Shown here: positions 1-11,093 of the stretch, piece by piece
Layout: the number at the start of each line of letters is the position of its first letter
How positions within the stretch are numbered: position 1 is the first letter of the stretch
Source: Isochrysis galbana
Lineage: Eukaryota > Haptophyta > Isochrysidales > Isochrysidaceae
DNA length: 64,000 nt
Reading direction: 5' to 3'
Assembly: GCA_018136815.1 (NCBI GenBank)
Contig: CM030931.1
Location: 7,336,399 to 7,400,398 of the forward strand
Notes under the pieces: model-generated
The model's input: the letters and a program-made list of their open reading frames with translations, nothing else
Database searches by the model: none
What the model was told of the DNA's origin: nothing
Position numbers and translations under genes: made by a program

Positions 1-164
1 GCACGGCGCCCCCGCGGGGTGGCCGATGCACATCGCGCCGTGCCCATAGTTACAAGTAATCACAATCGAAAAGCGCCGACACGGCGCCCTCCGAGGGGGA
101 CACGCGTCGCGGGAAGCAGGGAATGTTACGCTAGTCTACATTTAATTTTAAAATAACGCTATGT

Positions 165-228
165 GTACAACTGTGGACATTCGATCGCTCAATTCGACTC
201 ATGTCCCACATTTGACGGAACGACACCT
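165..228 (+). repeat. Dispersed repeat D, copy 1
   Basis: This stretch closely resembles 36170-36238. Both contain a TGGACATT core, then GCTCAA, then ATGTCCCA and GACGGAACG, with scattered substitutions. No coding potential is seen in either copy. The second copy lies directly before a LINE1 fragment, so the repeat may be part of a mobile element, but its ends cannot be set. Confidence 0.5.
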
Positions 229-289
229 GAGTGGTGGTGTCATGCCGAGAACGAGGCGAAGGAGGGGGCTGGGGCGGATAGAGAGGCTG

Positions 290-440
290 GGGCGCTGGGC
301 GGATGGGGGACGGCTCGGCGGCTGGGGAGGGGAGGGGGGAGGCGAGGGGTTGGGGGAGCTCGGCGGGGAGGGGGGGGGGGGGGACTCGGCGGCGGGGGAA
401 GGGGGGGGGGGGGACTCAGCGGCGGGGGGAGGGGGGTCGA
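290..440. repeat. G-rich low-complexity tract
   Basis: Runs of 6-11 G are separated by short GGCGGG or CTCAGC spacers, including two near-identical units (GACTCGGCGGCGGGG and GACTCAGCGGCGGGG). Open frames through it translate to glycine- or proline-rich strings with no other support. I see no gene here. Confidence 0.6.
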
Positions 441-632
441 GAATAATCATACCGTCAGGGGGCCCAATCTTTTCACAAGCAGTGTGACCTTTTCACAGGA
501 GGCGTGTGTGTGTGTGTGGGGGGGGCAGTCACAATGGGGACGGTCGAAGTCCCGCGCCTTTTGGCGCGGAGGAGGGGGGGTTATTGGAAGTCACAAGTGT
601 CAGAGCGGGGACGATAGAAGTCCCGCACCTTA

Positions 633-790
633 GCCTGGGGGGAGGACAAATATCGAGGGGAGGGGGCAGTGCCCCCTACCCCCGGTAGCACTCGGACACC
701 TGGCTCGTCAGGCATGGCGGGATTCCGGGACGGAAAAGTTGCGTCCAATTAGCTAGTAGGGTTGGCTAGGATATAACATTAATTATTTTA
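633..790 (+). mobile_element. SINE-like family B, 5'-truncated copy
   Basis: This is the 3' part of the element found whole at 21587-22458. It carries the same GGGGAGGACAAATATCGAGG block, the ACACCTGGCTCGTCAGGCAT block and the terminal GGTTGGCTAGGATATAACAT followed by an AT-rich TTATTTATTT tail. The 5' part is absent, as expected from incomplete reverse transcription. From here to 1100 nothing else is recognisable. Confidence 0.75.
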
Positions 791-1100
791 TTTATTTACA
801 TTATTATTGCGCATGATACGCTGCTTCCTTTTCCCCCTTACTCATACGTAGGCGCTTGCTGTTGTGCTATCCAATCTACGCCTCGAATCAATCTTTGTGC
901 TCCCTGGCAGCCCGTGGTGTGCGTCGCACATCATTCGGAAAATAAGGGCACGCATTTTTGGCATTTGGTTGTGGCCATCAGGGAGCACTAGCTGTTTGTG
1001 TGTGCCTACAACACACAGCACGATGGCTTGAGATCTTTTCGACGTTAAGATTCTGCCCATGCTGGATGACAGCTTGGCTTGGTTTTCCTCTTCGTATACC

Positions 1101-1961
1101 TTAGAATCCTAGTACCCCTGAACTGGCTGCTCCAGCGTCCCCATCGATGCTCGCGAGGAGTTTGCTACCCCGCTTCATAGGGTTGTCTGCACCGAGATGT
1201 CGGGCAGCCAAGCAGCAGGCGCCACACACACACAATAGGAGCATGAAGATCAGTCCGCTGCTGCCGAGCACCATCCCATCGCCATCAGTCTCCGCGCCAT
1301 CGACGTCCTGTGTGCCGCTGGAGCTAGCGCTTGCCTCACGCCCCCATGGCGACTGTGGACCTATTGCCTCGACGGATGAGAGCAAGAAGGTAAAAAACTC
1401 AGGGGCATGCCCAAGACGTCGACAAACAACCTCACAGACGGTCCCCGTGTCAGCTGGCTTGGGCAGAGAAAACCGCAAACCACCCCCCACCCCCTCGGCT
1501 GGGATGGGTGGGGGTGATTGCGACGCGGTATTGTCCCAGCACGTGGATGCGATTATACATTCCCCTGGTGGTGCAGAAGCTTGCACAAAGATCCATGCAC
1601 TGCTTAGCACATGCGGAATCCGTGCGACGTACTGCGTTTTGGCGCGGTCGAAGGGCGGCACAAGCTGTGCTCCCGGCAAGTGGATCTGCATGACGCACGG
1701 CGCCGCTTGCTGCACGGGAGCCGCTGCAGCGGGAGCTGTGGGTGTGGGTGCAGCCTGACCGAGGCAACTCGCACAAACTTGCTGCAGCCCGCCTGAAGAA
1801 TTGGATACTAGTCGCCACGAGAGGCACGCCTCGGGACCGAGCGCCGCTTCGGTCGCGACCACCATCAGCAGCAGTAGCAGCCAGCTGCGGGGCAGGCGGC
1901 GCGAGGAGAAGGCGAGAGAGCCACGCTCTCCACCATCCGCCATCCTCTCTCGCCCTCGCAT
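1101..1961 (-). CDS. Type I membrane protein with cadherin-like beta-sandwich
   Basis: A single uninterrupted frame gives 286 residues from the first ATG (1961), or 280 from a second ATG at 1943 that has the better context (A at -3, G at +4). An N-terminal hydrophobic stretch (SWLLLLLMVVATEAAL) reads as a signal peptide. The segment with LVPPFDRAKTQYVARIP resembles the cadherin-like beta-sandwich family found in surface proteins. A second hydrophobic helix (GLIFMLLLCVCGACCLAA) about 50 residues before the end predicts one membrane pass with a short basic cytoplasmic tail. Several cysteines in the outer part could form disulphides. The predicted role is a cell-surface or secretory-pathway protein; ligand unknown. 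Family assignment is from motif resemblance only. Confidence 0.6.
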   Translation of the reverse strand: MRGRERMADGGERGSLAFSSRRLPRSWLLLLLMVVATEAALGPEACLSWRLVSNSSGGLQQVCASCLGQAAPTPTAPAAAAPVQQAAPCVMQIHLPGAQLVPPFDRAKTQYVARIPHVLSSAWIFVQASAPPGECIIASTCWDNTASQSPPPIPAEGVGGGLRFSLPKPADTGTVCEVVCRRLGHAPEFFTFLLSSVEAIGPQSPWGREASASSSGTQDVDGAETDGDGMVLGSSGLIFMLLLCVCGACCLAARHLGADNPMKRGSKLLASIDGDAGAASSGVLGF

Positions 1962-3015
1962 CCTCACTCTTTGCGTCCCCCCCTTCGCGCGTTTCCAGCG
2001 AATGAATTCTCTAGTAAACTGTCGTCTGAACGTGAGAAAGAATGGTTTTCGTTATTTGTTATTTTCGGCCTTCCGCGATCAACCTCATCAACCGCAACGC
2101 CGCAACACCGCTACGCAGGAGCCGCTGATGAGCCTGGCGCTCATGAACGCGTCAATCATGAAAGGTAGGAGTACAGCCATCGCTAGACTCTGCGAAAGGG
2201 AAAGGGGTGATCAGTTGGCTATATTGGCCATGGCTATGGCTATGGTAGACTACGGCGGATTGTGCATCGTGCCCGCAGCTCATCTTCGTCTTCCTTAACT
2301 TCCTATTCCTATGCAGCTATGCAAGTACGACCTGCACTCCCACTTCTCATACCACCAACTCTTCGGCACGGAAAGACGGCACCTACGCTGCCCGAGCAGC
2401 TTGCAGCTTGGCTGTCACCAGGGCGGGAGACGCGTGCCTCTGTGATCAGGCGTGCCCAATGATCCAATGATGTGGGTGGCCGCACAGGCCAACTATTGGT
2501 TGTCTAGGCTCTGCAGCTTACTGTCCCCCATGGGGGGGAGGGGGGGGCATGGCTGTTGCGCGGAGTCGCTCGTCGCTGCTGGGTGTGGCCGGGGCCACGG
2601 GCCGTGTGGCGTGTGGCGCGACCGGAGTCCACGCACTTGCTCGGCCTCTGCGGGTTGACGTGGTCGCTTCGTCTGCGACTGCTCCAGGAGAGCTTGGGGG
2701 CCGCCCTCGGCGGGGGGGCCTGAGCGGAGAACAGGTGCATCGGCGCGCTTCATCGCAACCAAGTATAAACTTAGTTGCCAGCAAAAGACTCTTCAAAAGA
2801 GTCAAAGAGTAAAGTAATGGGGAGAGATGGGGAGAGGGGAGAAAACAGAAAAAGCGAAAAAGCCCTGTTATCAAGGAGAGCCCGGGGAAGGGCATTTCCC
2901 GCGCTCCCCGCTCCTCCGCCCCCCGCCCCCTCTTCATCCCGCCCCTCGTCATCCCCTCCTCTCTCCTCCCTCGTCTCCCAGCTGGCCCCTGGTTAGCCTT
3001 GCCGCTTGTGAGCCG
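1962..3015. other. Intergenic, with SINE head match
   Basis: No gene is supported here. At 2757-2776 the minus strand carries the 20-base head shared by the SINE-like elements of this window (AACTAAGTTTATACTTGGTT). The sequence that follows it on the minus strand, down to about 2521, is G-rich and does not match the rest of those elements. A short palindrome (GACTCTT..AAGAGTC) follows at 2789. A pyrimidine-rich stretch at 2900-2990 leads into the oxidoreductase gene. Confidence 0.5.
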
Positions 3016-5128
3016 ATGAGTGAGTGCACCCATCCGCCTGGTGTCTGTCTCTTCGGCACGGGCGAGTACACCACTGGCTTTGCGGCTGGGCGCGCGGCAA
3101 CCTCTGACAAGTCATGTGGTGTGGCCGCCCTCGTGATGCTCGACCTGCGGCTGCGCGGGCGTGTCAGTCGGATTGGAATGTGTGGCGTTAACGGTCCCAA
3201 ACTGCCCGCCGTGCGCGAGCATATGGCCGCCGCGCTCGGCCCCTTCCAAGGACTTGATCCGCGGTGCATTGAGACGTGGCCAGAGGACGACGTGGTCGAC
3301 CAGCTCGCGTACAGAAAGGTGAGCGATCTCCAGTGGTAGAGCATAGAGCGGCAAAGAGCATGTGTCTTTCGGTGAAAAGCATCACGGGCCGCCTGATGTG
3401 TGAGATCTCCAACTCTGGGCCTGCGCTCAGGCCATCGAGTCCTTTTCTCCTGGAGACGTTGCCATCATCTTCACCCCAGACCACACACATGCAGACATCG
3501 CCACGGCCTGCTTCAAGCGCGGCATGCATGTGCTCATTACTAAGCCCCCCACTAAGACCCTCAACGACCATGAACTCCTTGTCTCCGAGGCACTCAAAGC
3601 CAAAGTGCTTGCCGCCGTCGAAGTGCACAAGAGATATGATCCTATCTACATTGATGCCCGGGATCGTATCTCTCGCGACCTCGGCCCATTTTCTTTCTTT
3701 TCCTCGTACATGTCGCAGCCAAAGAGGCAACTCGAAACATTCCGCGCATGGGCGGGAAAGAACAGCGACATCTCATACTACCTCAATTCGCATCACATCG
3801 ACTTTCACGTGTGGTGAGCACTGGTTTGAGCCTCTCATGATGCATATTTGTGTGCGTGTGCACGATTCATCCAAAAGCATCAAGAGTAGCAGGCGGCGTA
3901 ATGTCAGCTGGGTCTTGGTGGGATGGATGTACCGCAACGCATAACGTCGGGCGTGATTCAATCTCACAGTGAATCTGCCGTCGCCAGGTGCCTTCGCGGC
4001 TCGTCTCGTCCTGAACTCGTCACGGCACTCTATTCAGATGGAGTTGCCAATCGTCTTCTCGAAGACCGCGAAGACCACCAAAACACGGAGGACACCATCA
4101 CTCTTGCTGTGCAGTGGCGCAATCGATCGAGGTGTGCGCCAGAATCGTCGGGCTCTCCTGGCGCAACTGGCCTCGCTCCACAAGTTGGAGAATCGCAGAC
4201 CGCCGAACATGAATCTCCTGGACCAAAGCGCCAGCGCATCGCATCTAGTTCAAATCCATTGCCTGAGCCAACGACAAGTTTTGCGGGGGGCTCAGTCGGC
4301 CATGCGACGTATACGGCGTCGTGGATCGCGCCGCGATCAGACGTTCATTCACAGCAACGGTGGTTTTACATGGGCCAAGCAGGCGAGCAAAGCACCCTGG
4401 CTGACCTTCTCGGATTGCAATCCGCAACACCCGCGCTCCGAGCGACTTTCGGACAAGCCACTCAAATGCATAGCCCATCCAATGAACGGCACCTGTTGCT
4501 ATGGGGTGTCTTCCAGGCTGTGACGTTCACCGTGGTTACTTCGTACGCTTGGACAGGTGAACTGAGTGTCGACCAAGCACATCGCGGGTACAGTGGCGCA
4601 ACTGATGAGTCTGGGTTTGGTTCAATAAATCCGCTGTTTTGGAAGCCGACGCGTGACGCGGTCACCGGCCGCTTCAATGGACAGCAGTGCTATGGCTACC
4701 GGAGTTTTGAAGCTTTCGTTGATGCTTGCATTGCTTGCAACGGTGGGAAAGCATCCCCCAGGGATTTCGAGGACATCCTCCCGACTTTGTCAACCACTTT
4801 GACCACAACTGCAATCCTTGAGGTATGCGCATGAAGTCGAGGATATGCATATGTGAGCTCGGCTTGTTAACCGGGCGAAAGAGGCGGGCGCGGCGCGAAT
4901 CCTGCACATCCCTCCCCACCAGCGTCCCGACGCATTGCTACACCAGGCTGCCGGAGACATCACACTTGTGAGCCTCGACATCACACATGCATGTGATCGT
5001 CTATTCTGTTCCAAATGTAGGCGGGGAGACGTTCCATTGAGAGTGGCGGCCAACCATGGAAGTTGCTTTATCAGGACGAATTCGCCAGCAGCCCAATAGG
5101 CATGAAACCTGCACACGGCACATCGTAG
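3016..5128 (+). CDS. Gfo/Idh/MocA-family NAD(P)-dependent oxidoreductase, 5 exons
   Basis: I deduce exons 3016-3318, 3431-3813, 3988-4382, 4557-4822 and 5021-5128. They join in phase to 484 residues. The N-terminus has a Rossmann dinucleotide site ([10 protein letters not shown]). [11 protein letters not shown] takes the place of the usual EKP motif and [11 protein letters not shown] follows. The C-terminal half ([55 protein letters not shown]) matches the substrate-binding fold of this family as I know it. The substrate is not predictable, though sugars or sugar-like compounds are usual. Introns 1, 2 and 4 are GT-AG. Intron 3 appears to use a GC donor (CAG|GCGAGC). Exon 3 carries about 45 residues of low-complexity sequence before ATYTASW, which is either an insertion or an unrecognised intron. 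Confidence 0.85.
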
Positions 5129-5797
5129 GGATGGCTCTGAGGCGTGCTAAGGTATGCGCTTTGCATGCAATTACTCATCATCGCATCGGGACTGACTATG
5201 TAGCGACAAAATAGCACGGCGCCCAGACTTGGCTTATTGCGGGTACGGAGGAAGGGCCACCTTTTGAGTTTCCTCAAGAAATGTGTTCCCTCGGGCCCTC
5301 AGAACCCCCCCCCCCCTCCTTCTGCGGATTATCTCTTACGTCAGGGGATTTTCTTGCTTGTGCGGTGTGCCCGCTGGACGTTGGAGTCACTATAAAGGTA
5401 GCCGAGGGTGGTGATGGCTAGGCGGCCAGGTGCGTGGGGCAAACTTGATTAGACGGACACACGTAAAAACAACCGCTGAAGAATCTGGCTACTACTGCTA
5501 GCTACGGGGGAGGAAGAGGGAGTGGGAGAGCGGACTTCGTCGGCCCCTGTACACGGGCGCAGTCAGTAGAGCGCGTGGGGTCCGGGCAAGCCTTTTGTGT
5601 TGCTGTTTGGTCTTGCGTGCCCGTCTGGGTGCGTATAAAGGTTGTCTTCCCATGCCTGCTTGGGCGGTTCTAGCCGAATCGGTGTTGTGCTCGGGAGGGT
5701 GGGGTTTACCCCTAGGGTGTTAGAAGTTATACCCGAGTTGCAGTTGCAGGGCGGTGCCGGGCGAAAAAAAAACAGGCCTGAGGTTTCGGCCTCTCAA
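5129..5797. other. Intergenic, two TATA-like modules
   Basis: No reading frame is supported. Two TATAAAGG boxes lie at 5391-5398 and 5634-5641, each preceded by a GTGCCCG..CTGG block, so the segment looks like a diverged duplication of a promoter-like module. No convincing transcript follows either box before the SINE insertion at 5798. Confidence 0.35.
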
Positions 5798-6562
5798 AAA
5801 AAATCTTCTAATATTCTTACCGCACTCGCGGCGAATGGAACCACTACCTACTACACGTAGCACGTAGCATACTTTCTACACCCCCACTTCCCAGGCCCTT
5901 CTCCCCCCGCCATAAGGCGGCTCCCCCCGTGCACTACTAGGGGGATAGGGGTGAAGGGCTTAGATATGGTCCGGTGGCCCGCGCCCCCCCCCGGTGATCT
6001 TTCCTCCCCTTCCTCCTGTGTCTCCGAGTGGGCGGCCGACTCTGTCCCGACTTATCCTGTAAACAGGTGCGGGACTTACCAATTTTTCGGTGAGCGGAGC
6101 TCTCGCTCCGCCCACCCCCTTCTCCGCGCTCTCTCTCCCCTCTCCTGCGGCACGCGCGATGGCGCGCCTGCGGCAGGCCTGCAGCTGCCCTCTGGCGGCC
6201 CCTGGGAGGCTCCTGGAGGCCAGCTCGCCAGCTCAGGGGGCAGAGGAGGCTGGGGCTGGGCCCTGGCCTCCCCTGCCTCTCCCTCGCTGGCGCTCCTGGG
6301 CCTCTGGGGCGCCCACTCTGCACCTGTCTGCCTGTCGACAAGGGGAGGGGGGGGGGTTGGAGCGATGGGCTGGCCACGACAGGCCAGGACGCGCGAGGCA
6401 GGCGTGTCTGCCAGGGAGAGAGTGGGTCAGCAGGGCAGTGGCCTCCTGGCAAGCCATCAGGCGTGCCAGGAGGATGAGTGGTTCCTCCCCCATGGCAGGG
6501 GAGGAGTGGAGAGAGGGGGGGGCTCGTGCCCCCCCATGGGGCAACCAAGTATAAACTTAGTT
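5798..6562 (-). mobile_element. SINE-like family A, copy 1 (full length)
   Basis: The element reads from right to left. It begins with the shared head (AACTAAGTTTATACTTGG, right end) and a GGGGGGC-ACGA-GCCCCCC-type hairpin. It ends at the left with CCGCGAGTGCGG, GAATATTAGAAG and a T-run on the sense strand. It is flanked by 18-bp target duplications (5780-5797 and 6563-6580, GAGGTTTCGGCCTCTCAA with one mismatch), the mark of target-primed insertion. No protein is encoded. The tail resembles the ends of the LINE copies at 34093 and 56253, so LINE machinery in trans is the likely mover. Confidence 0.8.
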
Positions 6563-6620
6563 GAGGTTTCGGTCTCTCAAGATCGGGAAAGCGAAAAGCT
6601 GGTGGTTGAAAAGAGTGAGT

Positions 6621-7395
6621 CAACTAAGTTTATACTTGGTTCGCCCATGGGGGGGCACGAGCCCCCCCCTCTCTCCACTCCTCCCCTGCCGTGGGGGAGG
6701 AACCACCCATCCTCCTGGCATGCCTGATGGCTTGCCAGGAGGCCACTGCCATGCTGACCCACTCTCCCACTAACAGGCACGCCTGGTTCGCTCGTCCTGG
6801 CCCCTCGAGGCCAGCCCATCGCTCCAACCCCCCTTCCCCCCCTGGTCGACAGGCAGACAGGTGCAGCGTGGGGGCCCCAGAGGCTCGGGAGCGCCAGCGA
6901 GGGAGAGGCAGGGGAGGCCAGGGCCCAGCCCCTGCCACCTCTGCCCCCTGAGTTGGCCTCCAGGAGCCTCCAGGGGCCGCCAGAGGGCAGCTGGAGGCCT
7001 GCCGCAGGCGCGCCAATGCGCGTGCCGCAGGAGAGGGGAGAGAGAGCGCGGAGAAGGGGGTGGGCGCGAGCGAGAGCTCCGCCCACCGTAAAATCGGTAA
7101 GTCTCGCGCCTGTTTACAGGATAAGACGAATTAGAGACCGCCGCCAGCCCGGGAGGCGTAGGAAGAAGTGGAGAACGGATCACCGGGGGGGGGGGGGGCG
7201 CGGGCCACCGGACCATATCTTAGCCCTCCACCCCAATCCCCCTAGTAGTGTACGGGGGGAGCCGCCTGATGGCGGGGGGAGAAGGGCCGGGGGAATGGGG
7301 ATGTAGATGTAGAGAGTATGCTACGTGCTACTTGTAGTGGGTAGTGGTTCCATTCGCCGCGAGTGCGGGAAGAATATTAAAAGGTTTTTTTTTAA
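6621..7395 (+). mobile_element. SINE-like family A, copy 2 (full length)
   Basis: This is the mirror copy of 5798-6562, in the opposite orientation, separated by 58 bp of host DNA that includes one target duplication of each copy. It starts with AACTAAGTTTATACTTGGTT and ends with GAATATTAAAAGG plus nine T. Its own target duplication is AAAAGAGTGAGT (6609-6620 and 7396-7407), so the two copies came in by separate insertions and not by one inverted duplication. Together they form an inverted repeat with arms of about 770 bp. Confidence 0.8.
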
Positions 7396-7407
7396 AAAAG
7401 AGTGAGT

Positions 7408-8358
7408 GACCGGGCTAGAGTGGGGGATTTTGTATGGGCGCCTCTATGCAGAGGAAGAGAAAAAACACATTGGCCACAAGCATAGTAAGAGTAGAGGAAG
7501 ACGAGTCTTCTATCGCTCGATGTCTTACGCTGACATCGACATCCACGCAACAAGAGTGTGGGCAAGAAAGTGGCATCAGGGGAAGGAAAGATGATAGGTG
7601 CACAGTTTCAGGAAGGTGAGCTGACGGTACAAGTGCTTACGGACGCACCAACACGAGAACCGTTTGGATGGTGTCTTAGTACTAGGGTCCGCGGGTGACA
7701 AACGTCCTAGTGAGAAGCTAGAGGAGAGAGGCACGTCGGAGAGACTGCAACTTAGTTGTCTTCTGGCCGCCCTAACCGCTCTGCATCAGTGGGTAAGACG
7801 CATGCTGGGTGCTATTCATGGATCGAGGGACGGCCCGGTACGGTAGAAGTGGCATCACAATCGATGAAGCCGATGGAAAGGTGGGATGAATGTCATTCAT
7901 GCCGCAAGTACAGTGGAGCAGCTTCGATATTGATTGCGTGAACAAGTGCGCAAAATCAAGGAAGGGAGGTGCACCATGCGCAGGAAAGCGCGCACACACC
8001 TCTAACGACGTATCGGGCGAGCGAGTGCAAGGACCCTACGAACACTCAATGATAGTATCTCGACCAGGCGCAAAACGGTAGTTTGTACTCATGGCTTCAA
8101 GCATGGCTCATGGCTTCAAGCATGGCCGAGGCACAACAAAATGAGGGTGCCCGAGAGACCGAGGCTTCGCGACACGTCTTCCGCAGGCATTGCGCACAAC
8201 TGTGCCGCGACGATAGAGAAGCCTTGATCTTGTGCACCGTGAAAGCGGTGGCACCCTTGGATAGACCAATTCCGCATAGGAGCGACCTCATTGGGCAAGC
8301 TATGCTTGTGAGGCGCGCTCCATGGCAAGCGCCATGGAAACAGGAGCGCCGCGTCCAC
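7408..8358. other. Intergenic, nothing recognised
   Basis: Open frames here are short, overlap on both strands and show no domain or motif. The only structure is a direct repeat of ATGGCTTCAAGCATGGC at 8091-8124. The region would hold the 3' flank of the F-box/SPRY gene on the minus strand. Confidence 0.5.
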
Positions 8359-10014
8359 TCAAGCGAAAAGCACAGGCAGACTTGCCAGCAGGTCGTGGGA
8401 CTGTGTGCCTGTTGTGGGATCAAATGTGATGCCCAGCTCGGACAGCGTCATGGCGCCATGTCTTCCTCCTGCTGTCATACCAGACCCGCCAAGAGGCGTC
8501 GTTTCCAAGGGTGCCTTTCCGGTGGCAACAAAGTTGTTGCTTAGGCGCAACTCCACCCTGTGCCACTCATCGCAGTCCATGAGGCGCGATACGGCGCATG
8601 CGACTTGTGCGACGGTCACCTCCTCAGGCCGAATCGTCCCCTCGATCTCGAGGTGGACTCCACGCGAGAGCGGGCCGACGGTGCGCACCAGCACGAGCGC
8701 ACCGCCTCTGGGGCCTCGCTCGAGGGGACGCGGGACGAAGGAGAGCGAGGACTTAATGAATGGAGCGAGTAACAGCGGCGCGCGCCGCTCTGAGCTGATG
8801 ACGCGCGCCTCTTGCGCTTCCACCGAGTCGAAGAAGGTGAAGAAGTGCCATGCAGTGCGGTGAGGAAGTTGCACAGGCTTGCCCATGAGGGCGCCATTGA
8901 CTGCAAATGCGAGATATTTGCGGCCGCGGAGGGGGAAGACGGCGCCGATGAGCGTGTCGCCCTCACGAAGCTGCTCTCCATGCATGGCGATGATGCCGCA
9001 CCGCGGACCGTCGAGGATGCGGATGCGTCCGGCGCCATCGCACCAAAACCGGATGGCGCCCTCTGAGCCCGCGGACGGCGACGCGTCTCCCAGCCAGCGA
9101 GATGGCGCCATCGCCACTCGCGCCCGTTCGCGCGAGAGGCCCATCACACCGAGCTGAATGCCGCCGACCGAGCGCAACCTCTCCAGCTTGAGCTCCACGA
9201 AGGCCCCTCGCCGGATTGACGGAAACACAGGGTCGCCGAGGAAGACAATTGGGTTGCCTAGCCGTGCCGTCTTGCGCAGCACCCGAGTGCCTGCATCGTA
9301 CGAGACGACCGACGAGGGGCAGGAGCCAGTAGCTGGAGCCGACCAAATCGGATAAAGATCGACGAGGGTGACGGCCAGACGCGGACGCTCAAGCGCACGC
9401 ACCTCGGCTGCGGAACCGAAGTGCGCTGCGAGGGAGCGGCTGACGCAAGCGAGCGCGTCAGCGGAATGCGCTGAGCCAGTCAGACAGACGATGAGCTGCA
9501 GAACGGATGGCGGGAGCGAGTCAAGCCCCGGGGTGGGCAGGAACGAGTAATATGGGAGTGAGGCCGGGTCGGTCGATGTGCCTGCCTCCGCCGCCGCCGG
9601 AAGCAGAAAGTCCGCGTCCCTCCACTCGGCGGGCGGCCAGATGGGCGCGGTGAACCTATCATCCGGCGACAAAGGTGGGGAGGAGGAGGCCGGCGAGCGC
9701 GGCTGCTTGTGGCAGACGGCGAGCTTGGTAGTGAGTAGAACTGAAGTGTTTTGCGCGATGGCACCGAGCGCCTCGTTGACCGATGACGCCTGCATGAGGA
9801 GGTCCGGGTCGATGGGTGCGCCGATCATCGCTGCGATGAGTGCTGCCTCACCCCGGTGGAGCCATGAGATCTGGAGCCCCTGGAACTGAAAGGAGCGAAC
9901 GAAGAAGCGCGCGGCTCGTTCGGAGCCCTGCTTAAGGTGGGGCGCGCCCTCGGTGGTGCCGACACACTCGTGGAGGATGGGCAGCCAGTCCGAGGGCGGC
10001 GCGACGGCCGCCAT
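8359..10014 (-). CDS. F-box and SPRY (B30.2) domain protein
   Basis: The frame has no introns and encodes 551 residues from the ATG at 10014, which has G at +4. The open frame runs 87 codons further upstream, but that part is proline/serine-rich 5' flank. About residue 190 a short helix pattern (LPPSVLQLIVCL..ALACVSRSLAAHF) resembles an F-box. The following half (RGAFVELKLERL, IQLGVMGL, EGDTLIGAVFPLRGRKYLAFAVNG, HFFTFFDSVEAQ) follows the strand order of a SPRY/B30.2 domain. Proteins with this pair recruit substrates to SCF-type ubiquitin ligases, FBXO45 being the best-known example. The N-terminal 180 residues are unrecognised. The F-box match is weak and the SPRY match moderate. Confidence 0.6.
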   Translation of the reverse strand: MAAVAPPSDWLPILHECVGTTEGAPHLKQGSERAARFFVRSFQFQGLQISWLHRGEAALIAAMIGAPIDPDLLMQASSVNEALGAIAQNTSVLLTTKLAVCHKQPRSPASSSPPLSPDDRFTAPIWPPAEWRDADFLLPAAAEAGTSTDPASLPYYSFLPTPGLDSLPPSVLQLIVCLTGSAHSADALACVSRSLAAHFGSAAEVRALERPRLAVTLVDLYPIWSAPATGSCPSSVVSYDAGTRVLRKTARLGNPIVFLGDPVFPSIRRGAFVELKLERLRSVGGIQLGVMGLSRERARVAMAPSRWLGDASPSAGSEGAIRFWCDGAGRIRILDGPRCGIIAMHGEQLREGDTLIGAVFPLRGRKYLAFAVNGALMGKPVQLPHRTAWHFFTFFDSVEAQEARVISSERRAPLLLAPFIKSSLSFVPRPLERGPRGGALVLVRTVGPLSRGVHLEIEGTIRPEEVTVAQVACAVSRLMDCDEWHRVELRLSNNFVATGKAPLETTPLGGSGMTAGGRHGAMTLSELGITFDPTTGTQSHDLLASLPVLFA

Positions 10015-11093
10015 GCGGTGTGGGGTGAGGGAGGGAGAAGAGAGGGAGAGAGAACGGTCGATGGGCGCGGAAGAGCTGAGAGAGAGGAAGAAAGAGGGAG
10101 GGGAAGAGAGAAAACAGGGAGAGGGACAGTCCGGGATGCCGAGGCGGGGAGAGAGGAGGGAAGAGAGAGGGGGAAAGGGAGAGCAATACCAGCAAAAGGA
10201 GGGGGCGGGGGGCGGGGCGGGGGCGGGGCGGGGGAGGGGAGGGGGGCGGGGGATTCCTAGGAGGGAGAGCCCCATTCATCATCATCTCCTCCTCCTCTGC
10301 GCCCTCCTCTCCTCTTTCTCCCTCCTTACGTCTCCTCTCTCTCTCTCGCCTCTCTAGAGAGCTCTACCTTCCTTTTGTTTGGGGGAGAGGAACTCCTCTT
10401 CTTCGGTCCCGCGCCAGATGCCCATTTTCGTCTCAGGGCGCCCCCCGCGTAGTAGTACTACATTATACTCTGTGCTTCTTCTGTCCTCCTCGACCTCCAT
10501 CCATCCTCTCCCTCGCTCCCTCTTCTTTTACTCCCCTCTCTGCTCGCAAGGAAGGAGGAGCGAGAGAACACTTTGAGAGGAATCGACCTCGAGATGATCT
10601 GTGATGATGAGGGGCAATCCTGTCTCTCGGCTCGAATCTACAAGTAAATCGACAAGGTCCCGACGTCGTCTCACGACTGTATTCGAGGGGAGTGTTTGCA
10701 CGGCCGCAGCAACTGAGAGGTCTCAGTTGGGTGTAGTCTTGTAGAGTAGAGCATCTTGTTGGCTACTTGGCTAGCATCCCTAGATTCCTCTAGCTAGCCA
10801 CACACAACGCACCCAGCCATGCACCAACCGCGCATACCCCCATCGCCATCGCGGGGTAGGGGTAGGGGCCCCATTGCCGTCGAGGGCTACGGACTACGGA
10901 CCAACAGCACTAAGATTGCACTCACAGACAACAACAACAACAAGAAGAAAACTCTGACTCTCCCCCATCTCCAAAGGCGAAACCCTTTTTCATTGTTTCC
11001 AATCATTGCCGTATAATCCCAGAAGAAATGAATTTCATAATAACAGTGATGGTGATGGTGATGGCGCATCAGTACGCACATCAGCTTTTTAAT
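10015..11093. other. Intergenic, G-rich 5' flank of F-box/SPRY gene
   Basis: The stretch 10020-10255 is purine-rich on the plus strand, ending in tandem GGGGCGGGGG blocks (10199-10252) that could fold as G-quadruplexes near the presumed promoter of the minus-strand gene. Pyrimidine-rich sequence follows to 10560. Nothing else is recognised up to the MITE. Confidence 0.45.

Noticed and set aside
10015-10275. N-terminal extension of 87 codons to the F-box/SPRY protein
   Set aside because: The stretch is low-complexity Pro/Ser/Leu from a purine/pyrimidine tract; the ATG at 10014 has good context and begins ordinary protein sequence.
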